Positions 50,059 to 61,681 are shown, counted from the first letter of the stretch. The stretch: 64,000 nt of DNA from Oncomelania hupensis (GCA_036898135.1 CM072511.1:41867243-41931242), one strand, 5' to 3'. Made by a program: numbers and translations. The notes: a model not told the origin generated them from the letters alone.

Positions 50059-50960
50059 CTCCTTTAACTCCTCATTTGTGTTTGGTGTTTTGTTGGGAAG
50101 GGGCTGTTCTGGACCTGTCTTAGTTTAACTCCCCTTTTGTGTAATTAGTGTGGGCTTTAAATGCGCTTGAAGGCTGGCCTGGACCTGTCCCAGGTTAACT
50201 TCTGTATTGGGGTTAATAGTTATATGTATAAAACGGGGGCTGGGGCCGGGGTGGATGGTGTGGGAGGGGGCGGTTCTGGACCTGTCCCAGTTTAACTCCC
50301 CGTTTGTGTTTTATAAGTGTTCTTGAGGGCTGTTCTGGACCTGTATCATTATAACTCCCTTGGTCAAGGGCTGTAGTGGTTAAAAGTTCATCTCAGTAGT
50401 GGCTGTTCTGGACCTGTTCCTGTTTAACTCCCATTTAATGTTTTATTAATATGTTTGTTTATGGGCTGTTCTAGACATGTCCTATATTGACTCTCGTCTT
50501 GCTAACCGATAACCATTGCTAACCAGATGGGGGCCAGTCTGGACCTGGTCAAATCTGACCCCCACCTGTTCCAGTTTGACTCCCCAGGAGTTGTTTTGTA
50601 CAATAAAAATTGTCCTCAAATAACTCCCGTAGAGTGCAACTAGGATTGTGTCAGATTTACTTTCCATTGAAAAGATGGCTGTTTTGGTAGTGGCCCAGTT
50701 TAACTCCTTGTAGTTTTTCTGGTACAAAATTTTCCAATGCCAAAGTAACTACCTGGAGTCTGTTCTGGCACACATTGAGAGTCAGTCCAGTTCATGATCC
50801 TAATGGTCCCTATTCATTCCCCTATTAACTCCCGGGAATTGATTTGGAACAGATGGGGTACATTTTGGGCCATGATCAGACTAAGTCCAGTGGAGTTAAT
50901 CTGGGTGGGGACTGAAACCACCAAAACTGATAACTGGGTGCTGTTTTGGCACGTTACACC
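50059..50960 (-). repeat. GAGTTAAACTGGGACAGG minisatellite, inverted arm
   Basis: The same units as 49138-49956 but reverse-complemented: repeated gggctgttctggacctgtcc followed by cagtttaactcccc, becoming more divergent beyond 50500. The orientation flips across the 100-bp RTE fragment at 49957-50058. Confidence 0.85.
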
Positions 50961-53655
50961 GGCACTCACCCATCTACTAGAGTATTCACAATCAACGACT
51001 AACGCTCGCCAACCAAATTTGCACTTTCCAATTCTTGCGCTTAGTCTAGAAGCTCAAGAACAGCGGTTCCGTGCAAGAAGGATAATGGTGTTTGGTCTTC
51101 GAAACACAAGGTGATTCATAAAGGATTTTCATTACTGCTAACCGTGATCGCACCTTTGAGCCAGGTGCGACGGACCGCAACAAGGGTTCATAATAACAAA
51201 AAAAAAGTCTAGATAATTTCGTAATAACTAATACAGTCTTGACGTGACGCGATGTGACGTGATATGACGTGATGTGATGTGACACATTCTAACCACACAA
51301 AAAAAAGAACAAAACGTGTCACCATTAGGTCATAGCTGACTACTGGGCTGGTGATGCGCTTACAATATTGCGACGTGTGTGGTTGGCAGGTTGATGAAAG
51401 CGATCAAAGCTTACAATGGTTTGGCCTTTGGAAAGAAACAATGAAGAGGCAGACATGGAAAGAAGAGAGAGGGAGGGTGTTGAACGGAACACTAAATAAT
51501 TCTTCAGTAGCTGGTTGCAAAAAGGGTACGTTAGGCAGATTAGATGGCATTCGGTGCGAGAACATGAGGCAGTTGAAATGATGAAGCTTATATTTGTGTT
51601 TTAATATACAAAGAGGGGAAATGCGTATCAGGGGACACATACGAGGTTTACTACTGCTGAGTGTTATGAAGATATGCCTTATCCATGTTGAAAATGTCAT
51701 ATGCACATAGATTTTTTCGTATCTTGCTCTGTTGTGTGGTGTATTTTTGTGTTGTATGTACGTGTGTGTGTGTGTGCGTGCGCGCGTGTGTGTATTTGTG
51801 TGCGTGTGGGTGTGACTGCATGTTTCGTGCATTAATACATGAATGTGTGTTTGGAAACACGTTATTATTCATAATTGGTTCTACCTGTTCAGTCAAACTT
51901 TCATTAATGAAAACAAACAAACAAAAATCTCCTTTAACTCTTACACCTGAAACTGCCCCTCTCTCATTAACGAATCGCAGGTAATTAACTTTCATCAATT
52001 TTATCATCAACCTGAGATTCCTAACGTTCATTCTTTTCAGGCGCCTGGCGCTCGTCTAATGGGAATGTGCCACGTCCCTCCCTGCCTGCCCTGCTGCTCT
52101 GCCTGCCAATCACGTGCCTATTGCTTCCGGTCACGCGCCACTAACCTCCCATATAGCTCCATCTTCCTCTACTAACCTGTTGTATGTTAACTGCTAACCG
52201 TTCCTAACAGTTGAATTTTAATGCCAGGGATGCTAGTTGCCACGGGAGAGCTGTCTGCTGCGTGATGGCAGCAACATGGAAATTGCCTGCCAAGTCATCC
52301 TTGTTCGTTTAACTTACTTAAACTATACCTAATCCTCCTCCACACCATTGTGGCGCTGGCACGGAACAGCAGTTGGTTCCGAACGAGGAAACCAGTAGCT
52401 CGTCAATGTCGCACATTAAGACATACCCACATTATCCCTCTTCATATCATCGAATCACCAACACGGAGCAGATCCTCCCTTGCTGTGTGGGATGTTAAGA
52501 TTCCCTATTCTGTCCTTTAAAATTCCAATTTTCACTGATCGTTTCATCATCGTTTAAAAAAAAAGATCGCTCTGTTTAAGTTTAATGATTATTTTTAGTT
52601 CATGGTGTGCGGCATTTGGAATGCATTATGCTCTACCGTAGTCTGCAGCATCTGCATCATGCAACTCTAACGTGCTTCGGGCAGTCTGGCATTGAAAGGA
52701 TTGTTTTGTATGGTTTATAAATCCTAACAGAGCACACACTTGTATATTATGTAGCCATCACGTAAGAAAACTCAACGTGCAATAATTTGAATGATCAATA
52801 AGGATTGTTATGAATGTACATTGATTTTGTCCTTAAACACACATTTACATCTTCTTTAAATCGGTAACAGGGTAAGTACACATATATGTAACTATCATGT
52901 AGAATTCATCCTTAATAACAATGTGCTTTTACTCATCATAACCATTTATACATTAATGATTATGTTTGATTGTTTACTTACAATTATCTTTTGCTGACGT
53001 ACACTTAAAACAGCACACAAGTGTACACATATTGTGTATTTCAATCAAGCTTTTGCGTGTTAAACACATAGTATAGTATCAAGCCACTTTCTGGTCGGGA
53101 ATACTATGTTGACAAAAGACTATTTACACCAGCCGTCGGTATGAACTGGGTTCATTTCAGTCCATTTTGATGTAATATTGTTTCCCACCATTTCGTGTTG
53201 ATTGGATACCATAGTAACTAAGTTATTGTTATTTTTACTTCGGTAGCTACAGTAGATTATCGGTGATACCTTGTATTAACAGACTGGTCAAGGTTATGTT
53301 TTGAATGTTTGGTGAAACAAATGGCTGGTAAAGAAAAAAAAATAAACTCCACAGCCAAAACACTAACGATGTACATACATCTATAATGTATTGCTTTTGG
53401 TGTATTATTGGAGACGTGAGAGGCAAATACAAAATTAAAATGTTTATTAAAGTAATCCAATTATAATTTTACTTTGTAATATTTTTTTCATTTGCCAACA
53501 ATCATTCTCGTGAATTATGTGGAAAAGGAACTGTACCTCAGTGTTTCCAATGAAGATTTGGAGTTCCTATTCTACAAGAATATCCTGTGTTCGGGTAACG
53601 AACCTTTTCCTACAGATACTCAATATGCGTCATTTTGTGCTTGTTACTTTTGCAG
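50961..53655. other. Last intron, distal part
   Basis: Contains a (TGACG)-like run (51240-51285), a GT tract (51760-51815), and otherwise unique-looking AT-rich sequence with no gene. A pyrimidine-rich acceptor-like ttcttttcag at 52033-52041 leads into a frame without OLF or collagen features. From 53517 the frame is open into the terminal exon. Confidence 0.55.
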
Positions 53656-54467
53656 CGTGTTCAGTGCGAATGATTGGCAAGGCGTTCTTCAAACGTGATT
53701 CTGTCCACCAAGAAGGCGCGTGGATGAGAGACGCTTACCCACCTCCTGGCGTCAGCCCCGGGCTGCGGTGGGCGACATACGGCAGTAACGGCACTCTGCT
53801 GTACCAGTACGCCAGTGAAAAGGAACTGTTCAGCAACAGCAACAACGGCGTGTACGACCTAGGCAACATAGCGTTCGAGGGCACAGGCCATGTGGTGTAC
53901 AACCACTCCCTGTACTACCAGGAGGCCGGAACTTGGAAGATGGTGCGCTACGATCTGCGTCAGCGACAGGTGACAGCCGTCAACTACGCACACCACCGCA
54001 ACGCCGTCTATTACGGGTCTGAGCGGCTGTATAGTGACGTACCGGGCGCCATGGACTTCGCTGTGGACGAGACGGGGCTGTGGGTTTTGTATGCCAACCA
54101 CAAAGATCCGGCAGGGATGTACGCCATGGGCTACGTGGACTGGAACAACAGCGACGTCTTCTTCCTGGCCAAGCTAGACCCCGAGTACATGCAGCCCATG
54201 AAGGTCTTCAAGCTGAACGTGCCTGAGAACTACCGCGGCCAAGGGTTTATGGTGTGCGGCATACTGTACATCGTGCGCCACGCAGATCGCATCAAGACCT
54301 CCATCGACTGGTCCTACGACGCCTACACGGAGCGAGAGGCCCACCCCAAGCTGACCTTCACCAACCCTTACGGCCAAATGGCGCAGCTGTCTTACGACCC
54401 CAGGCACAAGGAGATCCTGGCCTGGGACTCAGGCCGTCTTGTCCTCTATCCCATGCTGCTGAACTAA
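53656..54467 (+). CDS. Collagen-olfactomedin gene, terminal exon: complete olfactomedin domain
   Basis: This exon has acceptor cttttgcag, enters in phase 1 after exon 8, and runs 269 codons to TAA at 54465-54467. The whole exon is an olfactomedin (OLF) domain of normal length (about 250-260 residues). Hallmarks in order: first Cys in CSVRMIGKA, GAWMRDA, FEGTGHVVYNHSLYY, MDFAVDETGLWVLYAN, AKLDPEYM, second Cys in MVCGILYIV, then NPYGQMAQLSYDPRHKEIL and AWDSGRLVLYPM. The two cysteines match the conserved intradomain disulfide pair. The VDE/GLWV region lies where family members bind calcium. Three N-glycosylation sequons are present (NGT, NHS, NNS). Collagen plus OLF architecture is that of vertebrate gliomedin and nematode UNC-122/COF-2, extracellular proteins of cell-cell or neuron-associated matrix. 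The open frame extends upstream into the intron to 53517, but phase and splice signals favour 53656 as the exon start. Confidence 0.95.
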
Positions 54468-54705
54468 GCTGTCACAACTTATACACTTTCTGCTTTTAGT
54501 ATTTTGTTTTACATGCAGAATTGCTCTTTGTTTATCTTTTACGTACCCGCGGTTCCAGCCATCAATTATTGTTGTTTAACCCATTACATTTAATCCATTA
54601 TGATATTCAAACATCTTCGACAAATCAAGGACAATGATACAAATGAAATCATTTACCAAACCTCGGTGCCTCCATAAATGATGAGAGAAGAAGGAGGACA
54701 AAGAG

Positions 54706-54845
54706 GATGGGAGGAGGAGGAGGAGGAGGAGGAGAAGAAGAAGAAGAAGAAGAAGAAGAAGAAGAAGAAGAAGAAGAAGAAGAAGAAGAAGAAGAAGAAG
54801 AAGAAGAAGAAGAAGAAGAAGAAGAAGAGGAAAAAGAAGAAGAAG
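54706..54845. repeat. (GGA)n/(GAA)n microsatellite
   Basis: GGA triplets 54706-54733, then GAA triplets to 54845, 240 bp after the stop codon of the collagen-olfactomedin gene. Poly-Glu, poly-Lys and poly-Ser frames over it are artefacts. Confidence 0.96.
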
Positions 54846-56883
54846 TTACAGACATATTACCCATAGTCCTTGATAGCATCTTCAAAGTAGTCCTAATGAT
54901 TCTAGGATGACGATCACGTTGCTCAGTTTTAAAAACGCGTCCAAACAAATTCGGAAATTACGGTGTAAAAATGATTAGCTTGATTTGCATAATCCTTGAA
55001 TGAGCTTTGATTCCATCAGTTAGTTACGGGTGTGAGATAGTGAATTGAAAGAAGAGTTATTAAATCTGCCCTACGAACCAACACTAGGAAATGTAAAGTA
55101 GCTTACAATCAAGCATTAATTAAAACAGAATCAGGGTTTGGAGATAATGCATGGTGTGTGTTTAATTTGCGTGTTATTTTCACTGGCGTGCATCAATGCA
55201 TTTAAAGCAAACGAATTTGCATTACAAGATACAGTATATCGTTGTTCAATCACAGTGCCACCAAGCCCGTACACACTTGAAAGATAATGCCGTATGAAGC
55301 TGAATAACTGTATTTAACATTGTATCAATTGCGGAATCTTAACATGCTCTTGAATTGTATACTGCAATCTTCCTGCTGTCGGTAAAAGTTTTGAAAATGC
55401 AATTCAGATTCTGCAGTTTTCAGTCACGTGAAATTCCAATAGCTTCATTTAAATAACTTTTGCGCTTAAAATCGCGTTCAAGTTCAATTTTAACGAAACA
55501 TCGTTCTTGGTTTTTCATACCATAGCGAATGCGAATCTTTTAGGATGCACTTGAAATGAATGTTTTTGTATAATGCATGCGAAAATGTTTCGGGTTATTT
55601 GGTTTCTGCTCATATAATTTCGTACTTTTTAATGTATAAAATTGATGATGCCATAATAACTAAACTTGTGTATGCGATTAATCTGTATAATGTTTGTAAT
55701 ATTTTGTACATTTCTGAGAATGTATACTACTTGTTGCATTGTCGTCATGTTGCAAATGCAGCTCGTACGAATTTATTTAACAATGTTAGCCGTGCTTTTT
55801 ACTGACAAATATAAAACGATATAAAAACCATGTACCTTTTTTTCTTGTTCATTTCGTTTCACTCTGTTAATGGTTATATTGTGAGCCATTAAATTGGCAA
55901 AGACATGTGTCTGAATTGGTTTCAATTAACGAACGTGTTTAGTATTGTTTTTGTCGTGTTCATGCCGCCTACACTGGTCTTTCGACTTAAATGCATGCAC
56001 ATTGACCATCGTATAGAAAACCTGTAGCTATTTTGATAAACAGTGAACTGTCATTAGACCTAAGACTTAAGTGTCTGGTTTGTTAATTAATGAACTTGTT
56101 TTGGTTTAGAATGAACTATCATGTTGTAAATCGTTACATACTTAGAACTTAGTTGGTTCAGTTATGCATTATGAGAATATTCTGTGATTTTTTTTTGGAT
56201 GTGTCTCCGTTGACACGCAATGCTAAACCCATACCCTTTTGGACATGAATTATAATGACGTTCATATTATTGCGTACTCTATGTAACTGCTCATTGCAAG
56301 GGCAATTGTGCTGAATGTCGTTATATGACTGAGAAATCATTATCCAGTGAAAGTATCTATCCAAGCACAAATAGTCGTTGCCCGATCTGGGAATTGCGCA
56401 TTATAGAAATAGTAAGTTCATACTGGATATTCGTAAGAATCTTGCTGTCCTTTTCGAATTCTATCTTATTAATGGAGCAGTGAATGAATTTGTGAAGACT
56501 GGGATAACTATTTTGCGTAGATAACGCCATTCACTTGTTGTTTTTGCCAAGCGTGTCGTCCATGTTATATATTTAAAAGCAAAGGCGTCTACCAGGTGTG
56601 CCAACTTGTTTGTAGTTTTAATCTATGGGATTTTTAATACAAAACAAACACTTTTTGTGGAATCAATCTTTAAATGTAAACTGTGCCCCGAGCATGTCTG
56701 TGCAACATGAAATTGTGCACTATACAAATCGGAAATTGGGATTGTGTTGAACTGGAATTTCATGAACGTTTCCTTTGTCTTCCCCAAAGAAAAGGCAAAA
56801 CAAAAATAGGATTTATTGTAACTGATCCAGGCAATTCAGTTACGATTTAATACAATATTTTAATGACTTTTAAAAAAAAACAT

Positions 56884-56973
56884 TTGACACTTTATTGCCC
56901 CTTTTTATCGGGAAATTCTGGGCAGCCTCCCCTGGAAAAAGCGTAGTCGCAGGCTGTGCCGCGCCCAATGAAA
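56884..56973 (-). repeat. Dispersed repeat shared with 24185-24315
   Basis: On the minus strand it reads gcctgcgactacgctttttc and cccgataaaaaggggcaata, matching the copy at 24185. It lies in the putative 3'UTR. Confidence 0.6.
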
Positions 56974-57387
56974 TATACTGACTGATATTCGCTGACATAG
57001 TGATGTATTCAGTCACAAATGTTTTTAACAGCCAATTTTAATCGATCTACCTGAATTAGAAGCTCGAACCGATTTGATTTGTATATTACTTGACATTGTG
57101 AATTAAACACATTATGCAGGCCTACTTTTAGAAGGTTGAATTACAGTTCCTGAATTGGGGTTCAGCTTGTAATGCTATTTTGGCTCAGTGTGTGTTTGAG
57201 TTCCACTTTTATTGAGCCTGCTGAGCATGTTGATGCTCAGGCAGTTATAATTTTTTTAATATTAACTTTGTTATTCTATGACCGTAGTTCTACTTTGTAT
57301 TTTCCCTTGCTGTGATGTGGTATACAAGTTGAAGTTTGATATATAATACTATTAGGAGTTCGATTACAAATCGTTGATCAATGTGCA

Positions 57388-57970
57388 CCCCCGTTGGGGT
57401 GCCGGGGTTTCAGTATAAATAGTATCCCCACTTTCTGGAAATTTAGTGCTTTAAATTCCCACTGTCGCTGTCTTTCTCATTTGCTCTTTCTCATTCCTGC
57501 TCTGTTCTATCAATCTGCTATACTATCATCTTCTTCGCTAGACCAGTCTCCTACCTTTTTTCTTGAAAACTCTTCCGGGACAAGACTCCTTATTTGTGTA
57601 TGAGGTCTGATGGATCAGCTTGGGAATATTGGACGCTTTCTGCCAGGTGGTCACTAGGGCTTCCTATGATGTTATTATTTAGCAATGTAGGCATTTTATA
57701 TGTATATGTTTTGTTGATAATTTATAATGATGTTTGTATTCTATTTTGTTTTTGTAAACAGGGGTTATAAGTTGGGGTGAAGCCTCAGCCGTCCCCTGCG
57801 TGGGATGTTTTTATTGTAAAGTGACTGGCTGGTGGAGGGCATTCCGTTTTCCCACTAGGGTTGTTTCAGCAGATCTTTTATGCAGATTGGGGGTTGTCCG
57901 GTCCTGATTTGGCTCGGAAGAGTCCGCTGGACCTAAAGCAACAATTATGTAATGTAATGTAATGTAATGT
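57388..57970 (+). mobile_element. Retroposon family R1, full copy with 19-bp target duplication
   Basis: Starts exactly at CCCCCGTTGGGGTGCCGGGG and ends with gagtccgctggacctaaagc, acaatta and a (TGTAA)n tail. A perfect 19-bp direct repeat AATCGTTGATCAATGTGCA flanks it (57369-57387 and 57971-57989). This copy best defines both ends of the family and indicates LINE-mediated insertion. It lies inside the putative 3'UTR. Confidence 0.92.
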
Positions 57971-58440
57971 AATCGTTGATCAATGTGCAAATATAAAGTT
58001 CATCCAGAAAATCATTAAACTCTTCCTGTATAAATGTAAAGCTCTAATTATTTATTTTGAACGTGCATTGAGTGTATGTGTATTTTTCCCCCGCAGAAAT
58101 AGTTTTACTTTTAACAAAATTATTAGGTGATTTTTTTCCAAAGTACGAGGCCTGCAATTTGTTTCCACAGAGATAGACTGGTTATGTTTGTTGAAACAGT
58201 TCGATTGCCTATGCGTCGTTATTTTTATGATTGCTATTTTCAATTTAGGCATTTTCTATTAAAAAAAAAGTTATAATTTCAGGCTGCATATAATGTATAT
58301 ATTTTGTAACGTGTATCAATAAAAGCAATTTTATAAAACGAACAATTGTCGTCTATGGTTATACGTTATCTCCACAAATGTTTCATCTTAAATTGTCGCT
58401 AACAATCTAATGTTAAACACACACACACACGTACACACAC

Positions 58441-58800
58441 ATAATAATAATAATTTATTTTGTATAGCGCAATTCAAACATAAAATGCTTCACAAAGCGC
58501 TTGATCACACGCAGCCACACACAGATACACACGCATAATAAATCTATTCTGCATTTAAAAACAAGACAACATGTAAACCTAGTAAAGGTAACAAACCAAC
58601 AAATAAAAGTATAAAATCAGTCAATCAATCAATAAACTTATATAAAATAAATGAATAATTTCACAGAAAAAATTTAAGAGAGGGACGTTAAAACCAAAAG
58701 AGGCAGATCAACAATGCCTCATCTAAGATGTAAAGTGTAAATGGTGGTGAAATACAGCAGTTTTAAAAGTAGAATAATCGTTTAATAACTAAACATCGTT
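58441..58800. repeat. 'tatagcgc' dispersed repeat
   Basis: Begins ataataataatttattttgtatagcgcaattc (over two blocks), then cttcacaaagcgcttgatca. It runs for a few hundred bases of AT-rich sequence without a gene, just after the putative polyadenylation site. Confidence 0.45.
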
Positions 58801-58911
58801 ACAACGTATGACAGGCCAGATGAAGAGAATAAAAGCTTGTGTAATGGCATTAATCTGGTTGAAAAAGAAAACATATTTGTGATTCACATAATAATAGTAA
58901 CAACACCAATA

Positions 58912-58913
58912 AC

Positions 58914-59007
<94 letters not shown>

Positions 59008-59205
59008 GCAGTTTCTAATTTCATTTACAGTGAAAACAAGTTAAGAGGGATCAAATGTCATTTAAAAAAGCAAAACAATTTTAAGACAAGTACACGCATA
59101 CGCACATGCATCCACGTACACACGCATTCACCCACACATTCACACACACACACACACACATTCACACCCATATTCACACACACACACACACACACCCCTA
59201 CACAC
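58912..59205. repeat. (TAA)n and (CA)-rich microsatellites
   Basis: TAA triplets 58912-59006 and CA-rich sequence 59100-59205. The latter borders the 3' end of the L2/CR1-like LINE. Confidence 0.95.
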
Positions 59206-60343
59206 ACATTTCAGGTATCAGCGCAACAGGGTGTCCGCAAGGGAGGATGTTCTACAGGTGTAAGAGGAAGAGATAGGTTTTCATTTGGGCTTTGAAAGAG
59301 TCAAGAGATGGAGATTGGCGAAGGCTGCATGGGAGTTTGCTCCACAGGGTAGGAGCATAGACGGAAAAAGCTCTTTTGCCAAATGTTCCAAGAGAGTAGC
59401 GAAGAACTGTCAGAAGAGAAGCGTCTTGAGAGCGAAGAGTGCGGGTTGGCTTGTAAGGGTTGAGAAGTTCAGAGAGGTAGACAGGAAAATGTTGGTCATG
59501 AAGAGACTGATAGCAAATAGAGGCAATTTTGTAGTCAACTCTGGCTTTCACTGGCAGCCAGTGAAGAGCAGTCAGAGCGGAAGTGGCGCTAGCGCGTCGG
59601 GATTGTTGGAGCACCAGCCGAGCGGCATGGTTCTGAATACGCTGAAGTTTTTGAAGTTTGTTGTTAGGAAGACCAGCCAAGAGAGAGTTGCAATAGTCAA
59701 GCCTAGAAAGGATGAAGGAGACAGCAAGCTTGTTGGCAGAATCAACAGAAAGATATTGGCGGATTTTGCTGATACGACGAAGATGGAAATTCAGAGATTT
59801 GCAGAGATTGTTGATGTGAGATTCCATGGACAGACTCTCATCTAGATGTACACCCAGATTCCGAGCAGAAGTTGAGAAAGGGATAGAGTCATCATTGACT
59901 TGCAGAGAGTGTGTCGAGAGCTGGCGGAGCTTGCTGTTGGTACCAATGGCGATGACTTCAGTTTTATCATCATTCATCTTCAGCTTGTTTTCTGCCATCC
60001 AGTCTGCGACAGAGCTGATGCAGCGCGACAAATCACCAGCAAGGCTGGGGATGTCAGCTGGAGGAGCGGAGTTGTGAATTTGAGAGTCATCAGCAAAGAA
60101 ATGGTACAGATGATCGAAAGTTTTGATGATTGAGCTGAGAGGTTGAGTATACATGGTGAAGAGGATAGGTCCAAGAACAGAACCCTGTGGAACTCCAAAC
60201 CTCAGAGGAAAAGAAGAAGACTGAGTGCCATTGACAAGAACAGATTGAGTGCGGTCAGAGAGGTATGAACGGAACCAAGCCAGAGCCGTCCCAGTGCAGC
60301 CGAACACCGACTGGAGACGTGCACAAAGAATGTTATGGTCTAT
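59206..60343 (-). mobile_element. L2/CR1-like LINE, 5'-truncated, RT C-terminal half intact
   Basis: The minus-strand frame 59252-60445 (397 codons) is open throughout. The first ~30 residues come from the flanking CA repeat; LINE homology starts at TIDHNIL near 60343. Motifs: ALAWFRSYLSDRTQSVLVNG, FGVPQGSVLGPILFTMY, the catalytic FADDSQIH, WMAENKLKMNDDKTEVIAIG, RNLGVHLDESLSM, then LSRLDYCNSLLAGLP, LQRIQNHAARLV and LTALHWLPVKARVDYK, typical of the L2/CR1 group 3' region. It ends LDSFKAQMKTYLFLLHL. No stops or frameshifts are visible, so insertion is relatively recent. It lies between CA-rich tracts. Confidence 0.88.
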
Positions 60344-60451
60344 AGTGCACACACCGACACATACGCCGACACGCATACGCACGTACATACACCGACGCAA
60401 ACGCACTGAGACGCACGCATACATACACAACAGACACACACACACATATAC

Positions 60452-60948
60452 ACACTCCCCCTGGGGGTTTATGCATAGATAGTATCCCCATGTTCTGGAA
60501 ATTTAGTGCTATAAATTCCCACTCTCGCTGTCTTTCTCCTTTGTTCTTTCTCATTCCTACTCTGTTCTATCAATCTACTATTACTATTTTCCTCGCCAGT
60601 CACCTACCATTTTTTCTTGAAAACACTTCCAAAACTCCTCATTTGTGCATGAGGTTTGTTGAGTCAGCTTGGGAATATTGGACTCGTCTGCCAAATGGTC
60701 AGTAAGGCTTTCTATGATATTATTATTATTAAGCAATGTAAGCATTTTATATGTATGTGTTTTGTTTATATTTTTTTAAAATGATGTTTATATTCTATTT
60801 TGTTTTTGTAAACGGGGGTTTGATAAATTAGAGTATAACCTCAGCGTCTCCTGCGTAGGATGCCTTTATTGTAAAGTGACCGGCTGGTGGAGTGCATTCA
60901 GTGTTACCACTAGGGTTGCTTCAGCAGAACGTTTATACTGATCAAGGG
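60452..60948 (+). mobile_element. Retroposon family R1, tandem copy lacking its 3' end
   Basis: Begins with a shortened 5' end (ccccctgggggtttatgcat), continues through the family body, and stops near tactgatcaagggcg, where the next R1 copy starts. The two copies are head-to-tail. Confidence 0.75.
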
Positions 60949-60952
60949 CGAG

Positions 60953-61520
60953 TCGTGGGGTTGCCGGGGGTTTCAGTATAAATAATATCCCCGCTTTCTG
61001 GAAATTGAGTGCTTTAAATTCCCACTATCTCTGTCTTTCTTCTTTGTTCTTTCTCATTCCTATTCTGTTCTATCCATCTACTATACTATCTTCTTCTTCG
61101 CTAGACCAGCCTCTTCTGGGACAAAACTCCTCATTTGTGTTTGAGGTCTGTTGGATCAGCTTGGGAATATTGGACGCTTTCTGCCAGGTCGTCACTGGGG
61201 CTTCCTATGATATTATTTGGCAATGTAGGCGATATATATGTATATGTTTTGTTAATATTTTATAATGATATTTATATTCTATTTTGTTTTTGTAAACGGG
61301 GGTTCAATAAATTAGAGTATAGCATCGGCGTCCCCTGCGTGGGATGTCTTTATTGTAAAGTGACCGATTGGTGGAGTGCCTTCAGTGTTATCACTAGGGT
61401 TGTTTCGGCAGAATTTTTATGCGGATCAGGGGCGGGTCCTTTTTCAGCGAAGTTGTGGTCTTGATTTTGTGGTCCTGATTCGACTCTTTGCAGTCCGCTG
61501 GACCCTGTAAGCAATGAATA
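60953..61520 (+). mobile_element. Retroposon family R1, copy with alternative 3' end
   Basis: Starts gtggggttgccgggggtttc and follows the family to gcggatcaggggcgggtcc. It then carries the alternative terminus (tgtggtcctgattcgactct ... ccctgtaagcaatgaataag) instead of the ctaaagcaacaat end. Confidence 0.75.
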
Positions 61521-61541
61521 AGTAACTAACTAACCTTTTTC

Positions 61542-61626
61542 AACCAAGTTGTGGTCCTGATTTTATGGTCCTTATTCGGCTCTTTGTAGTCCGCTGGATC
61601 CTATAAACAATGAATAACTAACACAC
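61542..61626 (+). mobile_element. R1-related alternative 3'-end fragment
   Basis: Sequence gttgtggtcctgattttatg through gtagtccgctggatcctata to aacaatgaataactaac, duplicating the 3' terminus of the copy just upstream. Similar solitary 3' ends occur at 34163-34229 and 44428-44596. Confidence 0.65.
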
Positions 61627-61680
61627 CCCACATACATACATACATACATACATACATACATACACACACGCACACTCACA
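61626..61680. repeat. (CATA)n/(CA)n microsatellite
   Basis: About 55 bp of cacatacataca type repeat adjoining the solo LTR. Confidence 0.9.
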
Positions 61681-61681
61681 C

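Larger units (their letters stand above)
54468..58340 (+). other. Putative long 3'UTR of the collagen-olfactomedin gene
   Basis: After the stop codon there is about 3.9 kb of AT-rich sequence without credible genes. Between about 54,900 and 56,870 it is almost free of microsatellites and recognised mobile elements, unlike the introns. A hexamer AATAAA at 58318-58323, followed by T/G-rich sequence, is a candidate polyadenylation signal. No earlier canonical AATAAA was noticed. The stretch contains a GGA/GAA tract (54706-54845), a short repeat shared with 24185-24315 (at 56884-56973, minus orientation) and an R1 retroposon with a 19-bp target duplication (57388-57970). A 3'UTR of this length is inference, and transcription could end earlier with a variant signal. 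Confidence 0.35.

Noticed and set aside
52042..52140. Possible extra exon after an acceptor-like ttcttttcag
   Set aside because: The phase-compatible frame has no collagen, Thr-rich or OLF features, and no donor preserves phase 1.
53616..53655. Alternative acceptor cctacag before the OLF exon
   Set aside because: It would put the OLF domain out of frame with exon 8; the acceptor at 53655 restores phase and the first conserved Cys.
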